Shown piece after piece: positions 34,187-46,788 of a stretch of DNA of 64,000 bases. The DNA lies in contig OENT01000139.1 in assembly GCA_900239685.1 (NCBI GenBank), positions 1-64,000 of the forward strand, written 5' to 3'. The stretch's first letter is position 1. Every line of letters begins with the position of its first letter. Source of the DNA: Rotaria macrura (lineage: Eukaryota > Rotifera > Eurotatoria > Philodinida > Philodinidae). The notes beneath the pieces are model-generated. The model did not search any database. It was not told the DNA's origin and was given only the letters and a program-made list of their open reading frames with translations. The position numbers were made by a program, and so were the translations under genes.

Positions 34187-36375
34187 ATGACTGAAACAGA
34201 AGTAGTTATTTCTGGTAGTAGTGGTGGTGTGATTGTTGATACTGAAATTGACCTATACGCTGATGTTGTTGAAAACGAACTTGAAACCGTAAGAATATTT
34301 CTCAATTTTTGCTTGAATAGAGATTTAAACTGCTTTCTATCAAACAAAACAGGTCGCTGGTGATGATTACATGGCGAGCGATGAACACATAGCACATGAT
34401 GGAGATCTATATGACGATGTTATCATAACGCAACCGTCAGGCGCAGATTTTGTCGATATTGCAAATGCAGCCAATCATAATAATGCTAAACCTGATCAGT
34501 CATATGCATCAACAACGGGTAGGAATACACCATCGAGTGGTTATAATGGTAAACGTGTGTCACTCTATGTTGGTCAATTAACTTGGGTATGTGTAATAAT
34601 TGATAATTGTTATGTGATTGAAAGTAATTTGTTTGATTTTAGTGGACTACAGATGCTGATTTAGCTAATGCCATTCATGACTTAGGTATATCGGATTTAC
34701 TTGAAGTTAAATTTCATGAAAATCGTGTTAATGGTCAATCGAAAGGGTTAGCACCGATATTTTTGTTTCTCTTTTAATTTGGTTGCAATGAATTTTTTTC
34801 TCTATTCTGAAACAGTTTTGCTGTTGTGACAGTTGGTTCAGAAGCTTCGTCTCGAGTTATAACAGAGAAAATGCCTAAAAGAGAGATACATGGTCAAAAT
34901 CCGACGGTATTACCTGGAAATAAGCAATCATTGAGCTTCTTTGAAGGTGTTACTCGTAAGGATGCACCTATGGAACCGATGGCGCCAGCTAATGCACCAC
35001 CTCGTAAGTTTCACAAGTGCAAATATGATTTCATAACCTTATTTTTCTTCTAAGTTCATCATATGATGCGTCCACCTATTGGTCTACCACTGCCGATGCC
35101 TCGCGGTGGTCACATGGACGGACCCTACCGTTTTTCACACCAAGGGCCTGTTCTTTTACCTGGAGGACCTCCTGGTATGCCTCGTCAACAAATGCAAATG
35201 ACACTAGGTCCACGTGGTCATGTGCCTGGCGGTCCCATGATTCTAAGTCGAATGCCTGGTCCACCACCACCCGGTGTACATCCGCCACAATCTGTACTCG
35301 TTATGCAACGACCTGGCGTACCACCAGGAACGAATGGACCAACTCTAGTTCGTCAACAGATGGCACCTAGTGCTCAAGGTATATCTCATGAGAGTAGGGG
35401 AAGTTTTTTTTTTCCATTCATATATTTCAAAGGCGTACCAGTCTCTTCAAGTTCGATGGCTGTTCTCCAAGGCCAACATCCACCTAGTTATTATCCAAAT
35501 CAGCCGGGTCAAGGTGTAAGTTTATCTTTACAATTATGAAGCCATTGATTTCTATGTATCATTATCCATTTTTGAATTATATAGCCTCCACATGGTGTTC
35601 CACATCCTAGTCAACCACACGCTGATCCTTATTATCGTGGTGTTGATACTCGTTCGGATCCATCCAATATGGTGCCTATAAACGAAGCAGAATTTCAAGA
35701 AATCATGGATCGTAATAAAATAGTATCAAGTAGTGCGATTGGTCGAGCTGTTCAAGATGCATCTGCTGGTTCGTACATGAATCCTTTTTTTCCTCTGTTA
35801 ACACTTATATCTAAAACAAGTGTAGAATATCTACTAGCAAACATGTCTTCTCGTTCTTAATGGATAACACTCATAGATCGTGACAAATACTTCAGCTCTA
35901 CCATGCATATCTTTCGAAATACTATAGGTATTTTCTATTGAGATACAGTAGACGAGTGTTAATTTTACATTCTCACTACGATTGTACTAACAAATTTCTT
36001 TCTTGTACAGGTGACTTTGCTACGGCTATTGAAACATTGGTAACAGCTGTTTCACTAATAAAGCAATCCAAGATTGCAAATGATGATCGATGTAAAATTT
36101 TAATTAGTTCTCTTCAAGATACACTTAAAGGCATTGAAGATAAATCATATGGACAACGGTAAGATGAGAATTCTCTTATCAAATATGTTATACATATTAA
36201 AGAAAAATAAACTTTTATTCAATTTAGAACACGCCATCGGAGTCGATCAGGATCACCACGTGAATCATCACGTAAGAAACATCGTCATCGTTCGCGTAGT
36301 CCACGTGATCGAAATGAATATCGTCGTAGTGAGGATTACGATGGCAAATACAGTCGTGAACATCGACGACGTTAA
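34187..36375 (+). CDS. CPSF6: Cleavage factor Im large subunit (CPSF6/CPSF7 type)
   Basis: Nine exons (34187-34288, 34353-34586, 34643-34746, 34816-35003, 35055-35378, 35433-35515, 35585-35768, 36011-36158, 36228-36375) give 504 residues. An acidic N-terminus leads to one RRM: RNP2 LYVGQL, the signature [26 protein letters not shown] around RNP1, then KREIHGQNP. The middle is Pro/Gly/Met-rich and contains [10 protein letters not shown], resembling the PVLFPGQPF segment of human CPSF6. The conserved block [57 protein letters not shown] is diagnostic of the CFIm 59/68-kDa subunits. The C-terminus is RS-like (RSRSPRD). The protein pairs with CFIm25 in pre-mRNA 3' processing and poly(A)-site choice. 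CPSF6 versus CPSF7 cannot be separated by eye; invertebrates usually have a single ancestor. Start: first ATG after an acceptor-like site. Confidence 0.93.
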
Positions 36376-39300
36376 AAGATAAAAATAAAAATTCAAAATC
36401 CCGCTTTTTGATATCTCTGAAAGAACCAACTATGCGATCTGGTAAGCTGTTCAATTAGTTATTTTTTAACTTTTTTTTAAAATTTTTTATTCTGTGTTAA
36501 CTTATTTTTGAACATCTTTTTCTTCCTTTCTCTCGATCTCGATCTTTCTTACCGTTATGTGTGCGTGCGTGTATGTTTTGTTTTTCTTTCAAAATCCCCT
36601 AATGTCTACTATACATAAATCGAACTAAGTGCAATAACTTTACAAACAACATATTCTCTAGTCATGATATAGTTAACAATCAAATATGTTTCTTTGTTTT
36701 TTACTCATCGTCATTTTGTTTTTTTCTTAAATGGCTAAGTCAAATAATCTGTTTTTTTTTGCAACTTTTTTTTCGCCCTTTGGAATATATTGATTGTTGA
36801 TATATACATATACATATATAAATGTTTTCTTGTATATATATTCACGTTATTCTCGTCATTGATTGAGCTATTCTCATTCCGTTAAGCCATTGCATGGTTT
36901 GAAATTTTTGTTCTGTTCTTTTTTTTATTATTGTCCCATGCTATTTCGAACAACATAGTATTTCATTATCTTGATCAATGTATACAGATACAAAAAAAGA
37001 ATTTTCTAAATCATGAATAAATAGTAATAATTTATTTATATTGATGATGTTAATGATCAATATCGGAAAACGGATACTTGGCAATGTAATAAAAAGAAAA
37101 CATAATAATAATAAAGGAAAGACAAGGACATGATCCCTTTGAGAAAAAGACGAGCATGATTCAAACGATATTTCTCTTCATTTGTAAAAGCAACAGTAAG
37201 TGTTATATGTGAAGAAAGGAAACTATTAAGATTTGAACGTATTGAAAAAAATTCCTTTTCTATTTATTTGTATTTCCTAATGAGTTTTATTTAGTATATC
37301 TCGTTTGTTTTTTTCTATTTTTATATTTCAGGTCAATGCCTCGAGTAATTCATGGCCGTTCGTCTTTTTTCTTTCTTTCTCTTGTTTCGTTTTTTGTTTC
37401 TCTGTGTTCTATTGTACAAAATTTTTCTTTTGCTTGTGTATTCTTGTTTCTATATTGCACTATTCATTTTGTTGTTTCATGTTTTCTACATTTGTGTCTG
37501 TGTACGAATAAAAAACAAATAGAAAGAGAAGAAACCACAAAGTACTTGAATGTTGTATGGTTTCGAATGGAAATTACAAGCAAATGACATTTGATGATTA
37601 ATTCGAAATAGAACAAACACAAATGTGTATGAATATGGATAAAACTTAACGAACAATATACGCCCTGAAACTGTACAGATCTGTGTATTTTAGCAATTAG
37701 CGACCTCTGAATACGGTTTGGTTCTTGGATTCGTGAAGAGCTTATATTTTACAATTTGTAATTGTTGCGTTATTGATTTTAGAAATTGTTTTCTTTTATA
37801 GTTGGAAACAATCATACCTTCCAAATTTTATCGATTACATTTGAACTGTCATTACATCAACAACTCAGAAAATGACTTCGATAGAGCTTATGATTTTCAA
37901 AAACAAGCTGAGAGAAACGACTGTGTGCGGTTTTTTCAGAGTTCTAAATGCTCAGTACATCATACGACACGACAAATTATTTCTCTCGACAGCTATGCGA
38001 TGAAACTTTTTGACTATGAAAATTCTTTCAAAGATAGCTTCAATTTCGACATTGTTCTAACTTAATTATATGAAAGACAATCGAGGTGTTTGTATACGAG
38101 TATGGAGTGATGTGTAAGTAAGAAAATTAATGAAATCAGAATTTTAGGTCCGTATGGAATTATGTAAATATATTCATTCAAAACTTAGGGAAATAGCGGG
38201 GTAAAATAAAATCCTATGTAGTCGAAATTGTCTATTCCAATGAGATGCACGTCTCTATTGACAGTTTTCATGTGACTCAAAATACTCTTTATTTACATAC
38301 AACAGATTAAAATTTGCTTTTGTCTATTTATCGAAACGAATATTTCATATCATTAATGAAATTGATTACCTCAAATCGAAAGGTAAAGAATTGATAGGTT
38401 ACTTTTTAAATTTTAATGATGTAGATTAGTAGACCTTGCCGAGATTTTAACCTTATCGAAGGACCATTCAAGGCTAAAATTGTCATGATTGAAATTTGAA
38501 TCACGTGAATTTTAGGTATAGATTATACTTGTGCACGTTATATATGCATCGTCGTTCTATCATCTTTTGTTTGTAATCAAAGACTAGATACTTTGAACTG
38601 GTTCTGATGTCCACTTATTCACTAGTATCACGTACACTTGCAGTTTTTTGTCAACAATAAACTTCGATCTTCATAAACTTTTACACATTGAGCAGATTGT
38701 TGGAATGTAGATAATGCAAATAGTTGCTATGATTTTTCAAAGGGATTATTCTTTCTAAATCTCCATTCATGAGTACGTAGATATGCGCTACCAAAATATC
38801 GCAGCCTTGATTCATTCGACTTGTTGAAGATATTCTAGAGTCAGCTAGAATTTTGATCCAATAAATCGAGTTTATTTCTGGTAGAAATGAGCCATACTAA
38901 GTTTTATTTTCTGGTTTCGCTTGTAACTTCAGTAAAGGCTCTTTTGATTGTTGGCTTTTGTGTCAATTGTGAGAACTGGAATTCCAGCGTATGTTTTCAC
39001 TCGTGAGTTATGTCAAGATATGTGGCGAGATTGGCAATCGTATAAGTTTGATCTATCGTTATATGAAGTTCATTTCTTGAGAATAATCATGGTGGATTCT
39101 CAATACGATTATAGCATTACTCAGTGAACAATTGATTTACTATAGTTTACCGATTAGGCTTTTGCATACGCACAGCATTATTTGCTTATTGAGCGTCATT
39201 GGGACAAAATAGTTCTCCTCTATTTCGAATTTTATGATGATCAATGTTAAAATTCTATTCAAATCTAAAATAACTGTATCAGACGATTTACACGAGTATG

Positions 39301-40079
39301 GAAGATTTACCCATAACTAATCAGAAAAAAATACGAAGATTTATTCGATATTTTTACCAGAAGTATCATACGAGTAAAGTATAATATTAAAAAGACTTTA
39401 ATCAGAAAGGTTTTCATAGTACCTGTGTAGATAATTCCAAACGATTTGATTCGTTTGTCGTATTTTTCTTAGTAGTGAGATATTGGAAGAAAACATTTTT
39501 CCATGGATTTCTATGAATGATTCTCGACAATAATGGACATGAAAATAAGTCAGTCTTGTAAAACACAAGACAAGAAGATTTTCATACTTTTTAAATTTAT
39601 ATGAATGAAAAATTGCTGATCTTGAAATGTGGCAGCTATTGAATAGACAATTAATCCTACTTATTTATTTGACACAAGTTTTAGAAATTCGGCTTAAAGT
39701 CCTTTCTCAGTTATAATTATTCGCTATAATGTTTCCTAATTACTCTCTTAGGAGTTAAGTTAACTTAGGCATGAATGTCAATTATTTCAGTGAGACCTAT
39801 CTGAATTTCGAAAATATAAAATGATATGTCACAAGAATGCCATTAAAAATAAAAGATCTTTGCAGGGGTAAAAGAAAATGTTTCAATATGTATCACGAAC
39901 TCCACGTAATAATGCAAAGACTTATTTAGAATACAATACGGATTATAAAAAAAAACGATGAACTACATCCATACAAAAATAATCAAGCATCGTTTCAATA
40001 CAAACTTAATAAGAATAAAAGAGTCTAGTTAACACAAAAACTTTGGTCGTGGTTTTTATTTGATTTTTGTTTCACTTTT
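36376..40079. other. 3' flank of CPSF6 and gene-poor DNA
   Basis: 36.4-37.6 kb is T-rich with TGTGTGCGTGCGTGTATG (about 36558) and AT-rich words, possibly a long 3' UTR. At 37694-38065 one plus-strand frame is open for 124 codons except for a single TAG at 37799-37801, with acceptor-like AGs before both halves; it may be a decayed exon. A 59-codon open stretch lies at 38948-39127 (no ATG). Neither has a recognisable domain. No other gene was seen. Confidence 0.4.
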
Positions 40080-41921
40080 TTAAACAGGAGTAATACGTCG
40101 AGAGATGAAGAATAGATGAAATTGTCGCCTATGTACCGTGGCCATATTGAAACTTTTACATCGGAGCAGAGATCGAAGTTCTTGACGAAAGAGTCGAGAA
40201 GACAATACGTAAACAATACATGTTGAACCAATATTAACAAAATTTAAACAACGAAAGTTGACAGTTAAAAGAGTTTCTAAACTATATTCTGTAGCCGATT
40301 TCGGCATATTATGAGCAATTGCTAAGTAGATATCCCATGCTGCAAGTGGCATAGTTAATATAAAGAATGATATGACCTGTATAAATAGAAAAATCAAATG
40401 ATTAGTTTCACTACATTGCTGTTGTAGCCCATCCTTAGTTTGCTCGATTTTTATAATGTTAATGATACTAAATCATTTTTTTTTGTTAAATAATGGAATA
40501 AAACATTGTTTGATACTCATTAACTACTTGTTGCTAGTATAAATAAGTGCAAATTCTAAATACTTAATATACAAGAAGTCAAGTGTTAATAAACTCAGTT
40601 TATTTGTAGGTAACCTACTATCTTCTAGGTCTTCTCGAAAAATGCTGAGTACATTGACATAGACGAGTATGATTTCGTCTATGTGCGCGATTGTTCAAAA
40701 ACTAGATACTAATTGAACATCAGGTGACCGGAAAATCGAGCGATGGTGTTCTATAGATTTATTACTACTTTACTAGTTCAGTAAAATATTTTTAAGTACT
40801 TACCATTCGTAATATAATTAGAGGAGCTCATCGTCTTGATAAATGTCATATTGGTACCCGATGTTTTACATGTTGTTCGGACAAGACTTCGTTTGATACG
40901 TGTCATAGTGCTCACAAAAACGTTTCAATTTCATTTTCAATGAACATTCCGACCTATGGATGTGTCAGTCTGATCGATTCTCAGTTGTGACATGGATTCG
41001 TGCATTCGTACTCCGAAGATAGATTTCTCACTCCTTAATATTTAGTCATCGGCATGCTCTACATATTTCTCCGAACATCTTGACAAGAATCTCATAAGAT
41101 TATGATTACAGTTAAATTTTATGGATGAGAAATTATCAAGTCAGGATTCTCTCAATCGATCAACTTCATGTTTTAGAGTCACTCGTAAAACATCAGTAGT
41201 TCCCAACGTTCTTCTTAATATGACATACCTGTACAAGAAGCATTCGAAGAAGTTGAGCATCGAGTTTTAAATGTCGTGTATGTGGTTGATAAATGGTTCC
41301 AGATCTTTTGATGGCAAGAGCTACAGTTCTTTTTATTTGTCGAATGTTGAGTATAGTAAGACTAGCAAAAATTAAATAAAGAATAGGTGTTAGAAATGCA
41401 TAAATAATGACATAATAAGCATAGAAGAAAATAAGATAATCAAATAGATTATAACTACAATGACCAATGCCAATCCAATCGACAAATATTAAAATATGAG
41501 AGTGAACAAGACATGCAAATAATGGTAAAAATATAAGAAACCATTTAGCTGTATTTATATGACTAAATCGACGTATATTAACTTTGACATGTGTTGAACA
41601 ATATCGATCGATACATGCAAGAAGAACGAACCATGAAGCCAAAAACAATGTAGTATAATACATAAATGGTATTAATTTACATAGAATTCGAGCTTTTGCT
41701 ACGAATGAATATCCAAATCCAGTACTTATAACAAGGTAAATGAAACCAACAAATATACATATCATGTTACTTATGCTTGCACCCAGTAAATAAATTGAAC
41801 ATGAATTTTTTCTTAACTTTGGTCGAGCAAGTACAAGAACACTGAAAATATTATTTGCTTGACCAAATACAAATACAGCTACCATAGGCCATCGTTGAAG
41901 ATAGTCTGTCCATGTATCCAT
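40080..41921 (-). CDS. Rhodopsin-type 7TM receptor (orphan), two exons
   Basis: Exons 41229-41921 and 40080-40376 (852-bp intron, donor CAG/GTATGT, acceptor ATACAG) give 329 residues. The TTG at 41927 is in frame, but the first ATG is 41921. Seven hydrophobic segments are present. A cysteine at the start of TM3 (ILCKLIPF) is present, and TM3 ends in ACIDRY, a complete DRY motif. TM4 has VHSH, as in the receptor at 3.6-4.5 kb. The loop after TM5 has LNIRQIKRT. The intron falls in front of TM6 (VISFFILTMPLAAWD). TM7 lacks NPxxY and is followed by FRQELRSLL, matching FRTELRR in the first receptor. It is the same orphan or FMRFamide-like receptor class, but the two copies are diverged and 36 kb apart on opposite strands. 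Expected at the plasma membrane; ligand unknown. Confidence 0.85.
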
Positions 41922-43432
41922 TGTCAAACTTGCTTCGAGAATATGTGAAATGACTCTCGTTTTTTCTGTTTAAATTTATCTATAATTGGCATTTACATTT
42001 CGTGTGAATGTTTTTGACAGATATTTTCAATAATAACTTATAATGACTTATAGTTAGTTTTCATTAATATGAAGTTGAAAATCGAATGAAAATGTACGAA
42101 AGTATTTCACTGTAACTTTAATAGATATTTTTTCGATGAAATTATTAAGTTTGAAAAAATCTTTGAAAAAATTGATGTGAAATATTTTACAGTTTTGTAG
42201 GAAAAAAAATACTCTAATCAACTAGTCAATTCCACATAGGCGATGAATGGATACATCATTTATTTTCTTTTATGATACTTAGCCATCATGAGATAATACA
42301 TCGAACTTAAGAAAACTAAGCTTCACAAGTCATAAAATGCATGATAATCAGATTGTCACAAATAAAGAAGGATTCTAAAATATTGTTGATTGACTTGCAA
42401 AGGGCCTATACTAATTGACAGAATTAAGTTTTTATGTGTGTGTGTAGTACGCTTAGCAATAACCATTCAAGCAGTACGTTAAAAATTTTGACTCTTCATT
42501 GACAGAACAAAAGGTTAAAAAAAAACATTTGAAGTAATCAAGAAGCTTTTTATTTTTCTTCGAGAATGAAAACGATCGGGTTTTCATAGCATAAATATCG
42601 AAATGATGAAAAATATGGGATCGAAAATATAGAAATTTAACGGTATTTGTCTCTATCGCCGTATTCTAATTGTATTCATAGTTAAAAGTTGTACTATGTA
42701 TGTGACCACGTAAGATGATGTAACAAAGAATATTGTACATGAGAATAGGAATAAACCAAATAATACATGTTCATGGAAGAAAAATAGAATGTGTAACAAC
42801 AACAAAATCAAAGATATTCTGCATTTCACTGTATAGAATTATAATTTGCTCTATTGTATTCTTCCAGTTGAGATGAATTTGGGTCACTGTATTCAAAAAT
42901 TGAACTGAAAAAAGATGATGATTCAGAATGGTAGCCAACGAACTGAATCATCTTCAAATTTAATTAAATTTTGAATACTAACATGTTCAGCATAAACTGA
43001 ATGAATTACTAGTTGCACTCGTGGCATAGCGTAAATAGATATTCAGAAAACATTAACGTCATTTTAAAATTTAACCGTGAAAAGGAAAGAAATACTTTAG
43101 AATGTTTTATTCTTTATCAGCATTAATATCAATTTTGACATAGAAAGAAATGAATAATTGTCGTAAAACGAATTTTTGAAACATACCAAGTCATGCGTTG
43201 TACTTATCTAGAATAATCTATATGTCTTTTCGTCACTTTGAAAATTAGAACTTTGAATTTCAATGCGTAGCTGGTTTGAATCCAACAAGAATAAATGCGC
43301 GCCTATTACTCATACGTTCAAATATCTTCGTTGTAGTCTTAGTTCAACTTGATGTAAAACTATCATTTTAAAATTGAACTATATTATTATCATTAGTATA
43401 ATTATTACTATTATTTATTATTGATATAAAAT
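41922..43432. other. Intergenic DNA, one small ORF
   Basis: It holds a minus-strand ATG frame of 41 codons (42951-42826), rich in Ser, Tyr and acidic residues (e.g. FEYSDPNSSQLEEYNR). It could be a small peptide gene or chance; there is no signal peptide. Otherwise AT-rich. Confidence 0.4.
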
Positions 43433-46400
43433 ATGCGTGAGTTTTTCTACTTAGTTCTTCTCTATCAAACCACTGTAGGTAAGCATTAATCTAGAAATGT
43501 CATTTTCTTTTTGTTACCATTAAGATTTATAATTATAAGCTTTATTATATAATGATGCATGCATTACGAAATGTGACTATCCGAATTTGATATGTGAAAA
43601 TAAAAAATGTAAATGTGATTCAAAAAAACGATATTTTTGGACTGGTGCTCGATGTTCACAATGTCCAAATGAATGGACAATGACAGGTAAGTGAAAATAA
43701 ATTATGCATTTAGTGAATATAATACTATCAATGATATTAATGCATGTCAAGAAACAGTATGTATCGCCTACTACGAAACTCAATCGTCATGGTCAGTAGC
43801 AGATGCTACATGTCGAAACGTGAAAGCAGCGTTGATAAGTTTTCGTGATAAACGTTTAATTTCACTTATATACAGTGCATCTACGAAAAATAATACTCTC
43901 ATATCGAGTATATTGGGTGGATGGACCAGTGCTCGTGCAAGGAATCCTGGCAAACGTAAGCTATAGTTTTATTATCGGCTCAAGTTCATAAAAGATACTC
44001 TTCAAAAGCTTGGTTAGATATTTGAAATAGTAGTTAGAAAAGGCGATGTACCTATTCGGACGGCTTATTTTAATTTGAGGAATTAATTGGATGATTGAAA
44101 TATTAGATAAAACATGTTTTTTGGGCTTCTAGATTCTATCTACTATGAGTCAGTAACCATTCGAGTACTTTGAATCAATGTGTAGACGAGAATTCTCGAC
44201 AATAATTTGAGTCAATGATTTGAATTTGATGAGAACTGTAAATGCTAATTGTGATCCGTTATAGTAGAAGACGAAAGTACGAATATCGAGACTGATAATG
44301 TCAATCGTTACTCCGATATCTTATAGAAGACGACAAGCTAGATTAGCGCTACTAAGTATCATTCTCAAAAAGACAAACAGCCTTCATTTTCCTAAATCAT
44401 TTCTATAGTGCGTTATTATTTGATACAGCTAAAAACGATTTAGGATCAACAAAATTACTAGGCCGATACACAAGTCATCATAGTCATAGTTACATATTCT
44501 TAAATGAACCGAAGACTGTGAGGTATAGTCAAGATTTTCTACTTCTCTTTTAAATATCTCATTATTCTCTGGTAGTAACTAATTCTCATCAAAACTACAC
44601 GTATCGTAATAAATGTAGAGAAAGTTAGTTTGAAATCTAGTCTCTTCTAAATAATGATAGTATTTTGGATGTCATATATTTTTAGTTGGGAAAGTTTTTA
44701 TGATTTTCGACATCTTGAGGGTTTGTTTACTGTTCTCATTTTCGAAAAGAAGAATTTAACGAAAAGAGGCTGATCTTGGTATTCTTCTTATCATATTCTT
44801 TACAATCACAAAAAATCTCATGTCTGTTTGGTGAAGGCAGATAGGCATTGATTATTGTCCAATGATTGATTTCTGATCCTGTTGATAAAATATCTTCGAA
44901 AATTTATTATCATAGATTTTTTTCGATAGCTACACTACATGGAGATAATTTTATATGATTTGAGTTTTCTTTAAGCATAACATCTTCGACAGATCAATTT
45001 TATACTTGTTATATGTTTTTTAATGATCATACTATGTCTAGGCAGTCGTTCCGATTTCAATGCTTAATACTGAAAATTATAAATGGTTGCATAGAAGAAT
45101 TCATTGAAGATGAACAATAATAAAGCTCAAGTTTTTCTTTGCATTTTTTCTTTGTTTAGCCGAAATATATGAATGGCTTGATAAAAAGCTAACACCTTTT
45201 GATAACACAAGTGATTGGTGGTGCAGAAAGTCTACACCGAATTTGGGTTTCCTTTATCAATACGACGAACCGACAAAACGTGTTGATAAAAAAACCAATG
45301 AAGTAGAAGCATGTGTACAGTATTGGAGAGGTTATCATATCACTCAACCAGTAGTGTGTCTGGACGATCAACTCTGTAGTCGAAAATTAGGATTTGTTTG
45401 TGAAAAGTGTTTGTAACATGATCTGACTTTTTTTGCTATGATATATTGTATCTAGCTTTCTCTTTTAGCTGAGTACTCAGAAAGCATACATGTAGGAAGT
45501 CAACGTATGTACCATTGACTATTGCCTTTTTCAACAACACAGGTGCGTCTGTCGTTTTAGCTTCAGTCAATGATCAATCTACTGGATCTTTTCGTATGTA
45601 ACGTTGATTTTTAATTTTACAATGCTGCTCGAACTATGCAAACATGGAAACTACGAACCCTTTTTGCATTTTCTTTTATCCGATGTTTACTATACGAGTA
45701 TGTCTTTCACGATCAGCAACGTAAATTGATTTTGAGGTTGAAAATTTATGATTTTCAAAATTGTTGAGAAAACTCTATTTGTAGAGCATTTTCATCTTGC
45801 AGTTGAATTCATTAACAGTTATCTGATTGTTAGCATGTGGCATTTTAAAATCATGCTATCAATTGTATCGAATTTCATTCGATTTCTGTGCAACATACCC
45901 GATTTAATGGATTCAATTTAATTGTCTATTGTCTACGTTAGGTTTCGAATTACTTCCATGACTTCTTTTCCTCCAATGGTATTTATTTAAATTTTCAGCT
46001 GAACCAAATCACTACTATCGGTAGTCCGTATTTCTGTTCTATTTCAACAACCAAAAAAAACGCTAGTTCGTTTACTAAGCTTTATGATCGAAAAATGTTG
46101 AATTTTTCTTAGAAGATAGTGCCTTTTAACTTTGAGCAAAATAGTGAATTTCAAAATATAAATATTCGACATTGTTTTAGCTAGTGTAAATACTCAACCC
46201 AACGGATTGGCTTGTATGTAATGTGCAAATTTTCTTTTACGTATTATCATCAGCTTAGTTTTAGCGGCAACATTTGATCCGTCTGATGCATATGCTACTA
46301 ACGGTGGGAATTTAAATAATCTAAATCATGCAATGGGTAAATCAGAGAGTAGGTTTCTTGCTTCGATGATAATGCAATTCATTTTTTTACATTGTAAAAA

Positions 46401-46788
46401 TTGAATCGCAAATCAATCTAACTAAATAACTGTGATTTCCTTGTTTTTCTTTGAAGAAAAATCAAATATCATTGTAATAATAGTGGTGATTGCTGTACTA
46501 GTAATTGTGGCTCTTCTGCTAGGTGTTTTCTGCTGCCTTAGACATAAAAAACCGATTGAAGATGGAAAGAAAAGTGTTGTAAATGGTTCAACGAACAGAG
46601 ACACATTAATTCTTACAAATGGTTCAATCAATAGAGACACATTAGCTCAATCTGATATGGGTGTCAATGAACCTAAGAGTACTTTAGATAATCATCCAAT
46701 ACTTACTAATCCTACTCTTAACATGGAAAAACAAAAAAATAACAAACGAGGTGGTTATTCCAAGCAGCAATTCGATGAATTTGAATAA
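43433..46788 (+). CDS. Membrane-anchored C-type-lectin-like receptor
   Basis: Exon 1 (43433-43478) encodes a hydrophobic signal peptide (MREFFYLVLLYQTTV). Exon 2 (43540-43686) encodes a cysteine-rich lead with CPNEW. Exon 3 (43752-43955) begins the lectin fold: YYETQSSWSVADATC, then GGWTSAR. Exon 4 starts at 44429 (SYIFLNEP) and ends at 44517 or 44522. The exon from 45160 holds the second half: YEWLDKKLTPF, DWWC, VVCLDDQLC, GFVCEK. Phase between 44.5 and 45.2 kb does not close, so a small exon is missing from my model. From 45408 splicing can continue through 45561-45593, 46181-46213 and 46265-46336 (all phase 1) to the last exon 46457-46788, which has one membrane helix (IIVIIVVIAVLVIVALLL) and a polar cytoplasmic tail. 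Reading through the 45408 donor gives a stop at 45414-45416. Role: extracellular recognition; no obvious EPN/QPD sugar motif was seen. Confidence 0.75.
45561..46336 (+). other. Stalk micro-exons of the lectin receptor
   Basis: Two 33-nt segments, 45561-45593 and 46181-46213, each begin after GTTTTAG, end before GTATGT, are symmetrical (phase 1-1) and encode related peptides (SVNDQSTGS and SVNTQPNGL). A third exon, 46265-46336 (72 nt, also phase 1-1), leads to the membrane exon. Two more AG-CT starts (near 45471 and 46000) look like further decayed copies. Any subset can be skipped without changing frame. Confidence 0.6.

Noticed and set aside
35076..35288. 70-codon minus-strand ORF
   Set aside because: Antisense of the Pro/Gly-rich exon of the CPSF6-like gene.
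37305..37587. Phe/Cys/Ser-rich plus-strand ORFs
   Set aside because: Encoded by a T-rich (TTTCTTTCTCTTG) tract, probably UTR or low-complexity DNA.
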